A DNA stretch of 64,000 bases from the NCBI RefSeq assembly GCF_028502605.1, contig NC_079237.1:2728001-2792000 (forward strand), given 5' to 3'. Of this stretch, positions 25,771-35,941 are shown in pieces (position 1 is the stretch's first letter; every line of letters starts with the position of its first letter). Origin of the DNA: Trichoderma breve. Taxonomy: Eukaryota > Ascomycota > Sordariomycetes > Hypocreales > Hypocreaceae. Under the pieces are notes generated by a model. That model was not told the origin of the DNA. It saw only the letters and a list, made by a program, of their open reading frames with translations, and did no database searches. A program made the position numbers and the translations under genes.

Positions 25771-28700
25771 ATGTTGCCCTTAGTACAGACGCACCCTCGC
25801 GTGGTGCCAATCAACTTCGACGCCTTTGGACCATCCACGGGCCACGGCGCCAGGCCCGAGTCTGAGAGACGAGCCATCGCGTCGCCCTACTACCGCTCCT
25901 CGCAGCCATACCATGGCTCAGCCACTTCTTCCGCCCAGGCCTCGCGAGACTACGACTATCATCTGCGCCGCAAGACTCCTCGGGGCACCATCGATGCGGG
26001 ATACGATGGATCGCCGACGCAGCTGTCGCCTGGCCCGCCGCCACTCAAGCAAGTCATCCTTCCCACGCCCTCAGGCATATACCCGTATCTGCCTCCGAAT
26101 AACTTGCCCTTCCACGCCAAGTCCCGTCTCCTGGAGCATGATCAGAGAAGTCTAGGGCAGACTCCTCTGACATCGCCATGGACTTTTAGCAATGAGAGGC
26201 CCAACTTTGTTCTTTCCAGCGGTTCCTCAATGCCCCTCCAGCCTGGCCTCCCTTGGCAACCAAATGGATATCCCATGTTCAACCAGATTCCAGATGTCTA
26301 TCAACCGCTCATGAGGGCGGCAGAGTACAATGTGCGCGCCTTCTGTCCGCCCCCGGGCCCGACGCCGGATACCGCGACGTTTGATCAGTTTGGTTGGCAG
26401 TTAGGTGCCTCGCCGCGAAGCTCTGGCCATCTCGACATGTCTCGGCAATTCGACCAAATGAGTTTACCACCTGGTCTCTCTGGGAACTTTTTATATCACG
26501 GTTCAGATGCTCAGCTACCTTACAGACCGACAACGGACTTGAACGTCAACTTCAATATCCCACAGCCCCCACAGCCAATGCTACAAGGAAGTTATCTGGG
26601 CCAGAGCGCAATCGTAGAGAACCCCCCAGCCAGCGAACAATATGCTGTTCGGTCGAGTTTTACGGAGAAAGCCTATTCACAGGCTCAGGAGCATTATGTT
26701 GAACTGCTGGCCTACCTGCAAACTGCCAAGAGATTTGATCAGATGAGCGGTGGCGGCAGTTCCAGTTCAAGATTCAAGATCCTGGTATTCCCAAGGCCCC
26801 CAAAGGCCAGAAAAGAGCATCTTGGCACCATGCGGGATGTGTATCGTAGTGTTGAGCGACCTGTTTCATCGAAGCTCGTGCCGAATAGCCACCCCCGCGC
26901 CCTTACATCCAACATTGAGGATACCTTGAACAATAACACAAGACCACAGGTCGTGCAAGATGCCCATGTGGAAGGTCGCCGGTCCAGCAGGACGGCATCG
27001 CAATTCCACGCTTCGCCTGCTGCATATACCGGGTCATCATCACTTGGGACACTCGGTCCCGCTGCCATGGCGAAAGCGCTACCCATTCTGAATGCAAAAA
27101 CTTCGTTGGATATTTTGAAAAATCTATGTGAACAAAGTAATTGGAAATGGATCGATGGAATTTTACTCGGTGGGTGTCTTTTATATGGCCTTTCACGGTT
27201 CGAAGATGCCGTGGAATGGTTCTCCAGAGTTCTTGCTCTAGATTCAAGGTTCGACCTGTTCCAGATGAACTATCAAGTGGTTGTTCTATATCTGACTCAG
27301 ATTATAGCCATGTTGAGGCTATCACAAACATAGCCGCTACACTCTATTGCCTTAACCGTCAAGAAGAAGCTGAGCAGCATTGGCTAAATGCGATTAAGCT
27401 ATGCCCTGCTCATTTAGAGGCTACGGAACAGCTCGTTGGATTGCTGTACAAAAAACGTAGCCGAGAGGCCATCGACATCATCTGCTTTGTGCAACAAGCG
27501 TTGAAATTACCCAAAGGAAATTCAACCCGGTCTACCTACCCCCCACTCGGCGTTCGCTCCGTGTCATCTGATGAACATTCTCACAGCCAACAATCAACTG
27601 GTACGCAATATGGTTTCCAACCCGAGACTACCCCCCTAATCGGTGGCCACACTATGGGAGGCTCTGAATTCGGGTCTAGCGGATACGCGCTCCCCAATAG
27701 TGAGAATGGTAGGATCCTAGCATTGGTTCATGCCAAAGGCACAATACTATACGGCTTGAAGGACATTGAGAAAGCTTCAGAGGCATTTGAAGAAGCCGTA
27801 CTGATCAGCGTCGGGGAGCGCATACGGAGCGTTCAAGAGTTGGTAAATCGAATCCATGCTGTACTTTCGCCGGCGGGCTCTTTCCCGGCTGGCAATGATC
27901 AAAGACCAGTTTCTCGGCGACCCCTTTTGCTTCCTCCAGAAAAGGCTCGCCAAACTGCTCATCTCGTATTTGCTGCGGGCGGCGGAGGCAGCGAACTGCC
28001 GGGGCTGGCATTCGTTCCAGAAGGTGCCGCAAGGCGAGTCGCTGTGCAGACAACGAGCAATGCGCTCCTCTCTCTGGCCAAGATATTTCAGGATGCAATG
28101 TCTGGAGGGAGCATTGTTCCCAGTCTGCTCAGACAGCCCTCTGGGATCGGCGACATCCTGGCGTTGTATTACCTATCCCTTTCTCTCCAAGAAAGCCCCT
28201 CTACCGCGAACAATATCGGGATCCTCCTTGCGGGTGTGCAGCAGCAAATGGCTCCCAATAATACTAATACACCAACAACAGCGACTTCTCGGCCTAACTT
28301 GCCTGGCGTCGTGCCGGGCAGTGGTCTTGCCCTTGCTTTGGCGTATTACAACTATGGACTGCGTCTTGATCCTAGACATGTTCACCTACACACCAATCTG
28401 GGTAGTCTCCTGAAAGATGTTGGACAGTTGGACCTCGCAATCCAAATGTACGAGCGAGCCGTTTCATGCGATAGAACGTTTGATATCGCCTTGACCAACC
28501 TAGCCAATGCTGTAAAAGACAAGGGTCGCATAAAGGATGCCATTGCTTACTACAGACGAGCTGTGGAAGCAAATCCAGACTTTGCCGAAGCCGTCTGCGG
28601 ACTCTTAACAGCCCTCAACTCTGTATGCGATTGGCGTGGAAGAGGTGGAGCGCTTCTCGAATTGGGCAAATATGACCGATGGCACGTCGATGATAAAGGC

Positions 28701-30653
28701 ACCCTGGTTGACGTGCAGACGGCCATGCATGGGAGCGGCCTAACACAACGAGTGGTCGATATCATAAGTCACCAGCTAGGCGATGCGTCGCATTGGGGCC
28801 GCAACATACTACAACAGCCCACTATCCATGCGTTGGCGCAACAGCTGGGTGACTTCTGTCGTACACCTGGATTCAGCTTGGAGTTGGCACTAAGTGCTTG
28901 GGCTGGTGAACCATGGGAAGGCTCACGCCTGGTACGCCTCGTGGAACGGGCTGCAAGAGTCATTCTATGGAACTGGTATCATGACAAGTACGTTGCTAAG
29001 AGGGAGGTTACGCCTTCACGCTATCTCCGACCTCAGTTGCCTTCCTCTCTCACTATTCCATCTGCGCCAACTGTACTTCCTTTCCACACTTTCACGTATC
29101 CTCTATCTGCAAAGGACATTCGATCGATCTCTCAACGTAACGCAATGCGAATATCATGCACGACTCTCCGAGCCCCTTGGCTGCCAGCTACTGTGTATCC
29201 ACCACCGCCTCCGCCAAATCCACATTTGAATGTTGGATATGTGTCGTCGGACTTTAATAACCATCCACTGGCTCATCTGTGAGAAGCCCCCCCCTTTCCT
29301 TTGTAACTCTTAACATGCGGTGGAGTGAAACTAACAGGCTTGTGCCCAACCTAGAATGCAATCGGTGTTTGGGTTTCACAATCCTCGGCGTGCTCGGGCT
29401 TTTTGCTATGCCACCACCCCAAGTGACAGATCTATTCATCGACAGCAAATTGAAAGAGAGGCACCCGTTTTTCGTGATGTCAGTTCTTGGCCAGCGGATA
29501 AGCTTATCGAACAAATCATTCGCGATGAGATTCACATCTTGGTGAATCTCAATGGCTACACGAGAGGCGCTCGCAATGAAATATTTGCTGCCCGCCCGGC
29601 CCCAATCCAAATGTCTTTTATGGGATTCGCGGGAACACTTGGTGCCGAGTGGTGCGATTATATACTCGCAGACACAACTGCTATCCCACCGAGCACTTTG
29701 CGCCCATGGAGGGTGAATACCAGCATCGATGATGTATTTCACGACCAGACCGAGGGCGATGAACTCCAGTGGATGTACTCGGAGAACATCATTTTCTGTC
29801 GGGACACCTTTTTCTGCTGCGATCATGCACAGTCGTGTGATACCGATGAACGCGGCATGACCTGGGAAGACGAAGAGAAACGACGGTGGAAGATGCGCAA
29901 GGAGCTGTTCCCGACAATAGCAGACGACGTCATCATATTAGCCAACTTCAATCAACTTTACAAGGCAAGTGAAGGATGCAAAAATCTTATGTTGATCGTG
30001 ATCTAACCTGATGATAGATTGATCCTACTACTTTCCGGTCTTGGTTACGAATCTTGGCCAGGACCCCAAAGGCTGTTCTCTGGCTGCTACGGTTCCCCGA
30101 ACTGGGAGAGCAAAACCTGCGGCAAACAGCTGAATCCTGGGCCGGGGCAGAAGTTGCTAGTCGGCTCATCTTCACTGATGTAGCACCAAAGAACCAGCAT
30201 ATAACTAGGGCTAGAGTGTGCGACATGTTTCTCGATACTGCAGAATGCAATGCTCATACCACCGCCGCCGATGTCTTGTGGTCAAGCACACCCCTTCTAA
30301 CCTTGCCTCGATACTCGTACAAGATGTGTTCCCGAATGGCCGCATCCATCTTACGAGGAGCGCTGCCCAAGACAGCAGAGGGCCGACAAGCAGCACTGGA
30401 ATTGATTGCGGATAGCGAAACGGAATATGAGGATTCAGCCACAGAGTTGGCCGGAGGGTTGACCTATGAGATTACAGAGGAAGGATATGGCCGGGGCAAG
30501 GGGCGTCTGGCAGAATTACGGAAACTGCTGTGGGACAGCAAATGGAAATGCGGACTCTTCAACACTCGTCGATGGGTAAACGACTTGGAAATGGCTTACG
30601 AAGAGGCATGGCGGCGGTGGGTTGCGGGTAAGAGCGGCGACATATACCTATGA
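25771..30653 (+). CDS. TPR-containing O-GlcNAc transferase-like glycosyltransferase (GT41)
   Basis: Four exons (25771-27248, 27308-29278, 29355-29964, 30018-30653) encode 1564 residues. The first roughly 450 residues are Pro/Ser-rich and disordered. TPR units follow (from about residue 493, AATLYCLNRQEEAEQHWLNA; more at about 837-930, NLGSLLKDVGQLDLAIQMYE). The GT41 catalytic region starts near residue 1134 (NVGYVSSDFNNHPLAHLMQS). It includes LVNLNGYTRGARNEIFAARP, PIQMSFMGFAGTLGAEWCDY, FNQLYKIDP with the nucleotide-contacting Lys of OGT, and CNAHTTAADVLWSSTPLLTL. Animal and plant members move GlcNAc or fucose onto Ser/Thr of nuclear and cytosolic proteins. Which sugar this fungal type uses is not deducible. 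Intron 3 has a GC donor. Confidence 0.93.
29965..30017 (+). other. GC-AG intron in the OGT-type gene
   Basis: The junction reads AAG|GCAAGT ... CTAACCTGATGATAG|ATT. Removal restores the highly conserved LYK|IDP of the GT41 domain in phase 0. AG|GCAAGT is the classical strong context for GC-AG introns, and no GT donor nearby gives the same protein. Confidence 0.85.
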
Positions 30654-31521
30654 ATGTTCTCTCTAGATGGCGCTATTCGTTGTGTTTATTTATGGGATAC
30701 ATGAAATTTTGGGCGTTGCATGAAAGGAGAAACGCAAGTACTCCCAATGCCATGGGGCTTGACGTGTATCTACCTAGCGGGCTAGTGGATGCTACGGACA
30801 GCATTGATACCTTTTTTTAATGGACTTTTGGATTCTGCCTGTAGATGGCATTGCTACTACTACTACTTGATTTATTATCATTTGCTCGGTGAAGACGGTG
30901 ACAGTGGAACGCCGGGGCTGATGCTCTTGAGCAGTACAATGCAATATCTATGACGAAGGAGTATTCATATTGCACTGTGAATCATGTCTTCTATCTATCT
31001 AGATCATCTGCCCCTATTCCCGGGTAACAACTTCTTCTCAGGTGATCCTTTGTACTCAACGTAGTCGTCAATGGATTTGGAGATTTGCTCGAGATTGCCC
31101 TCAGATATGGACTAAGCCATCGGCAGTACCTGGATAATCTTATCTATAAACTACCGGACAAGGCTGGGACACCCTTGGCGGAATATAGAAGATGGGCGAG
31201 TTGGTGTGCAGAACGAGCAATGTTCAAGGCAAGGGGTAAGGTCGAGCTGCGTAAAAACAAGAAAAAGAGAGAGAAAAAATCCTTGCTAAAAGCAAATTGT
31301 GGAAAAGATATCATGCTTTAGTTGCTCATAGATTAGGAGAATTACCTGAGAGTGCCCTTGGATATAGACAATAGACAAAGTTATGGTCAACATCGGATAA
31401 CCTTGTCTTCTTTCATGTCCCTATTAAATCTGAAAGTCCTTGACGAGACCAAAAAAATGTCTGCGAAAATGTTCTCTCTTGAGCGTGAGAGAAAAAAGGT
31501 TGATGACATATAAGGCAATCT
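30654..31521. other. Region between OGT-type gene and uncharacterised gene; possible small gene on minus strand
   Basis: Contains both 3' ends. On the minus strand, stretches at 31246-31155 and 31112-31006 look exon-like, flanked by GT and AG sites. In one frame the latter ends QISKSIDDYVEYKGSPEKK. A consistent full gene model could not be built, and the protein was not recognised. Confidence 0.25.
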
Positions 31522-32549
31522 TCATTGTAGAGTTGTTTCTTCACCATCAGCCGTGACACTCTCGATTAAGCGTTCCTCAAATGGTGTGGTGCCATTCTCA
31601 TCTGGCTTGAATTTTAAAGTGTCTGTTGCAAAGGGAATTTGGGGCAGTGTTGAAAGTAGTAAGAGTTGGCCGTGTCTGTGTTCACCTCGGCCAATTCTGC
31701 CTTTTCGTGATGGTTCCAGAATGTTGTTCTCAGAACGATGTCTCCAAAGCTGCCTCTTTGTGTTCAAGCGGGCTGCCAAATCGACGGTATCGCTGGACGA
31801 AGCTATAACCAAACGGAAGAGAGGTTAGTCTCTCAACAGAGGAACCTGTGATAGCTGTGATTGAATTATGACTTACACGTTCGTCTGCCTTGGCCACTCT
31901 TACCCTGAAGACAAGGAGTCTCAATATCATATTCACCAAAGCGAGATTCCCCTGAATCCGCCGTTTCAAACCCGTTTGTCTCTGACATATGTCCACCTCT
32001 CCGAATAAGACTGCCAGATCGAGCCAGTGCCACAGCTTCGACGCCTTTCCTAGAAACCTTTTGAATAATGAGCTCCAGCCGCTTGATCTCAGCCTTGTAT
32101 CGCGCCTCTTGGGCTGCCCACTCGGAAACAAGGGCTTTGCTCCGCTCCTTGTCCTCTTGCCGCGTTGCTTCTAGCTGGACGACTTCTTTCTCCTTCTTGG
32201 ACAGCTTTATCCGAGCTTTGCTGTAGCCTTCGATGAGATGGAGCACGTACGACGTGTACTGCGGTCCCAGTGTCGGCGGCGTCGAAGATACCATAATAGT
32301 AGTCCGCAACACATCGGCCATTTCGTCCACAGAAGGCGTGTGTTGGAGTCTATCAGCCTCCTTGATAATGATATCGTTTCCAGAATCCGCAGGCGAGTGG
32401 TAGAACCCAGCCAAGGGGCGTGGAGCAATTCTTAGATGGTTCGCTTCAAAAGTGTCTTCGATCCCGGCTGCATCGTAGGTAGTCAAGGGGGAACTTGGAG
32501 TGCGGCATCGTTGGCCTGGAAGAAGCCGCATCCAGCCAGAGTCTGCCAT
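31522..32549 (-). CDS. Uncharacterised coiled-coil protein
   Basis: Two exons (32549-31877 and 31802-31522; GTAAGT donor, GTTATAG acceptor, phase 1) encode 317 residues. I do not recognise the family. After a disordered start (MADSGWMRLLPGQR) comes a helical block, DEMADVLRTTIMVSSTPPTL then TSYVLHLIEGYSKARIKLSK. This leads into a charged coiled coil (KKEKEVVQLEATRQEDKERS) and ELIIQKVSRKGVEAVALARS. The C-terminal exon is basic, then ends acidic. There is no signal peptide or membrane segment. Charge pattern, an in-frame splice and codon structure support a real gene. The next gene upstream is on the same strand and is also uncharacterised. Confidence 0.7.
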
Positions 32550-33116
32550 TTTGGACTAGGATATTGTAAACACCATCTGTTGTGGTTTGATGGAACTTGT
32601 GTGGTGAGTGAGAGAGAAAAGTTGAAGAGAGGCAGGAAAGGTGCCAAGAAAGGAGTTGTTTTAGAGCTGGGCGGTCAGGTGTAGCAGCTTTCTGCCAGCT
32701 GGGAAGTGAATAGGGAGGAGAGGCGTTGTTACAGCACGTGGGAAGAGGTCAAAGTGGGAAGCAAGTTACTTGTCTATGCATTTTTATTACTTCATAATCT
32801 CTGCCTACCTATCTTGGTATTCATCTACCAACGTGTCTTTTGGTATGTATTTTCTGAACTGTTGCCAGGCGATGAAGCGTCTCTATATAGACAACTCTAG
32901 CATGCATTGTGATTATCGATCGTTCTACTTATTTTCCTCTAAGCAACGGCATTAAATCACCTCAAACTTTGTGATATTTGAATGAAACCCGAAAATTGAC
33001 TTTAGAATCAATAAATTCCTTTGCATCTGTTGTGGCATTGAGCTAAAATGAACCCTCTGGGACGCTATATCATCTCTGTACTACCCCTTATTATCAGCGT
33101 CGCAGACATCCTACGT
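32550..33116. promoter_or_regulatory. Intergenic region between two uncharacterised genes
   Basis: 567 bp, AT-rich from about 32760 to 33040. It should hold the promoter of the downstream minus-strand gene and the 3' end of the upstream one. No other feature seen. Confidence 0.4.
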
Positions 33117-34427
33117 TCATTCGAGTTTTGGTACCTCATTCACTGTTGGGAGGGGCCGACGGAAGCGCGAGGCGTGGTTTCCTCGGGCCAAGGAGCGGTA
33201 TGGAGATGCAGCCATCCTTTGATTCCTAAGTGGTTCGTAGGAACTTGTGAATACATCTTCCTCCATAACTGGTGGAAGAAGCACAAATGTGGCTAAGTGG
33301 GTATATGAGTTCGATGACTTCTTGAATGAGTTTCTTGGGGGTATGGCTCTTCCCTTACTGAGTGATGGTGGGCTGTTGTGTACCTCTAAGATATGTTGTT
33401 CCTCTTTTTGCTGAACAATAGCTTGTGAATGGTGACGAACGTAACGGGGACGTGGTGCAACAGCTCCTGTATTATCATTGCTAAGATACCCCAGGTCCGA
33501 TTCTACCTGGGAAGTCGTTGGTTTATCATTTGGCTCAGCATACGCAGTGGCTTCGTGTCGATTGTTTTCAAATCTCTCCCATAGTCTGGCATTGTATAAC
33601 AGGGAGTTGTCATTCTCAGGGACAAGATTGAGATCACACAGATAACTCCAAGCACGATAGTGGAAACAAAATGTCGCAAATGGTGCGTCTGTTGCGTCCT
33701 GTAAAATCCATTCGTAGTAAATTGCATCTTCAGGATGCTCAAGGAGTCCAGTTGAAGGCGATCTATCACGCAATATGTTAGCTGGAGCATATTACGATAT
33801 TCCTCTTTCCCTTCTTACTTATCTCTCCCAGGAGACAACTTACATTATCCCATATCGTTCTTGATCTCGGTGTTCAGTCAATTGTGGAGTGCTTCTCCGA
33901 CGGCTTTTCGCTCGAAAGACTTGGACTTCGATTAGGCCCCCGTCATCAGCTGCAGCAATAGCATCAGGGCCTGGGGAGAAACAAAAGGACCTCGATTCAA
34001 TACCGCTTCGTTTGAGCAGCATTCCATCTTGCTCCAAGTGCCATCTGTCACTCGGCTCAAAGAGGGCTCGTGTGATTGTGCCTGATGCTGTACCAGGTTT
34101 AACTCCACAACTCGTAATGTTTCGGCCGTTCATAAACAGCTTGAAGAAAAGGTAACATGGGGGCTCTGGATGGCGATGAATGGAATATTGCACCCAGAAT
34201 TGCGAGCCAGGTGCAGAAGGGACATAGACAGAGGCCTTTGGTGCTGTCTTTTGGATTCGAGGAGAGTCCAAGCCAGGGGAACTCACATCATTTTCTTGGA
34301 CTTTCTGAGAGGCTTCAACAACGGATGCAACGTGAACTGAAGAAGCATCAGGATGTGGAAATTCTGGTAGCAGCACTGAGTTTGGTTGAATGACGAGAGA
34401 CAGTTCAATGCCTCGCAAACATGGCAT
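33117..34427 (-). CDS. Uncharacterised fungal protein with predicted beta-rich N-terminal domain
   Basis: Two exons (34427-33844 and 33762-33117; GTAAGT donor, GATAG acceptor) encode 409 residues. No named family was recognised with confidence. The N-terminal half (MPCLRGIELSLVIQPNSVLL; VYVPSAPGSQFWVQYSI; YLFFKLFMNGRNITSCGV; then a WHLEQDGMLLKR segment and RSFCFSP) alternates hydrophobic residues as in a beta sandwich. It resembles hypothetical proteins that are common in Sordariomycetes. The C-terminal half is polar and disordered (Arg/Ser/Pro), with one aromatic stretch AIYYEWILQDATDAP. No signal peptide, membrane helix or catalytic motif is evident. It shares strand with the neighbouring uncharacterised coiled-coil gene. 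Confidence 0.72.
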
Positions 34428-35081
34428 GATTGCTTAAAGGGAGAGGGAATGTCTTCCCCGATGATGGCACGGAGGAGAAAGAACTAGGGGGTTGGTGAAA
34501 TGAGGAAAATCAGGGCCTGCAGCTTTGTTTGTTAGAGGTCCATATTAATTGGTACATTGAAGGTTACAGGGCGAAGAGCCTTTAGGGAGCACGTCAGTTA
34601 GTGAACGAATGCCCTGATAGCACTCATTATTCGCTACAAAGCCACATCGACAGCTGTAATGGAAATGGCAGACGCGGCACATGTGCACAGTTTAACTAAG
34701 TGTTGTCTGCCAAGTGCACCGGGCCGTTAAATAAAGCATTGAAACGTTAGTAGTCGGTCTGCCATTAATACACCGTCTTTGCAATCGATGTATATAAATG
34801 GAAGCGAATATGAGCTAGGTAGCTCATTTGCTCACGCATCTTCCAGGTTGACCAAGTGTCACAAAATTGCCCGCGTTCTTTGATGGATGAAAATGTACGT
34901 CGAATTTGTACAGACTTGCAGCCTCCAAGCCGACAGAATTGGCCGCCAATTCACAACTCAACATCCGAAAAAGGCTCTCCAGTTCTGTCTGCTTTTCCTA
35001 TATTGAACTTGCTGCGCTATCTATGCGCGCAAAGGGGCTGTAGTCGCGCAGAAGAAATCGAACCCCGCCACGTCTATTGCC
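34428..35081. other. Intergenic region upstream of uncharacterised gene, downstream of NDUFS5
   Basis: 654 bp including the promoter of the minus-strand uncharacterised gene. It contains no recognisable coding or RNA feature. The plus-strand open frame that starts at 34856 is antisense to NDUFS5. Confidence 0.4.
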
Positions 35082-35509
35082 TCAGTTTCCTTGTCCAAGC
35101 ACCGCTTTTGTGTCCTCCGTCTTCCCTAGCAGTCCCAGATTCCGGATCTGGCTTGCACTCGGCGCATCGTCTCGTGCGGTTGCTGATTGAGCTCGGGCAT
35201 ATGCGGCTTGTAGGGCCAGCGCTCTCGCATGCTATTCGTTGTCAGCTGTGTCCACCTCATCCAGCACTTGAGCTTTCATAACAGACCTCCTTCTTGTGGT
35301 GCAGGCACTCGTAGTAATCTTCTAGTACGGGCGAGCACTTCTTCTTGCCTGAGTCGTCTGCGGCGGATGTGTTGACGACATAGCAGGCCATGACCTCCTG
35401 CCAGAAAGGAAAGCAACGGCCGACGCCTAGAAATACAGTCAGTCAGTGTCCAAAGAGATCCCATTGGATAGCAGCACATACCGCCATGCATGCCATATCC
35501 TGAACTCAT
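35082..35509 (-). CDS. Complex I accessory subunit NDUFS5-like (twin CX9C)
   Basis: Three exons encode a short protein. Exon 1 gives MSSGYGMHGG. Exon 2 gives the twin CX9C core, CFPFWQEVMAC and CSPVLEDYYEC, followed by LHHKKE. Exon 3 begins HARALALQAAYARAQ and ends EDTKAVLGQGN before TGA at 35084-35082. Both Cys pairs have exactly nine intervening residues, as needed for Mia40-dependent oxidation in the intermembrane space. The pattern matches the fungal NADH:ubiquinone oxidoreductase 15-kDa (NDUFS5/NIPM) subunit. A longer continuous frame across the first intron gives an unrelated Arg-rich product and is a splicing artefact. Divergent from SEC39. Confidence 0.88.
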
Positions 35510-35941
35510 GATGTGCCGAGTGGTTGTTTGTTGCGACGCCTAGGTTCACCTTTTCCTTCAACCAATGATGGCTGTCAAGGTTCGGTACATCGGGATTATT
35601 GCTCGTCTTGTCTGAGCGCTAACAGTAGTACCTTTTCACTGTATGCAATTTATATAACGGACTAAGTATCCAAAGATAGAAAATGTACCCCGTTATTAAC
35701 CTAACCCCGTTATCTAACTAGAATGCCCCCCATTGGCGAATCGGGACAGCTAAGTCCCGCTAATTCAATAGCCTTCTTTGATGACAGCATCGAAGAATGC
35801 TGGCAGGTGATAGCTAATAGACCATAGCTATTTTCGTCGTTGGTGACCGATCAAATTGTTTTTCAGGAGATTTTTCAATTTCAACATACCGGCCCCAAGG
35901 CCTGGACTATCCATAGCCAAACTGGGAAAAAACTCACCAAT
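35510..35941. promoter_or_regulatory. Divergent promoter region, NDUFS5 / SEC39
   Basis: 432 bp between divergent starts. The SEC39 frame remains open upstream to an ATG at 35840, but the encoded extension has no conserved character, so this is treated as leader. Confidence 0.5.

Noticed and set aside
27249..27354. Apparent frameshift and truncation in the OGT-type gene
   Set aside because: A normal GT-AG intron (27249-27307) joins the two frames and restores a TPR, so the gene is intact. The same holds for breaks in NAP1, SEC39, CDH1 and the alpha/beta hydrolase.
31085..31321. 78-codon open frame on the plus strand
   Set aside because: Starts at a non-ATG codon and ends in a Lys-rich run that is the complement of a polypyrimidine tract. 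The opposite strand has better exon-like signals.
35035..35070. B-box-like sequence (GGGTTCGATTTC on the minus strand) suggesting a tRNA gene
   Set aside because: No matching A box, anticodon stem or acceptor stem at the required spacing; it lies just past the NDUFS5 stop.
34856..35281. 141-codon open frame on the plus strand
   Set aside because: It is antisense to the NDUFS5 exons, which have an unmistakable twin CX9C motif on the minus strand.
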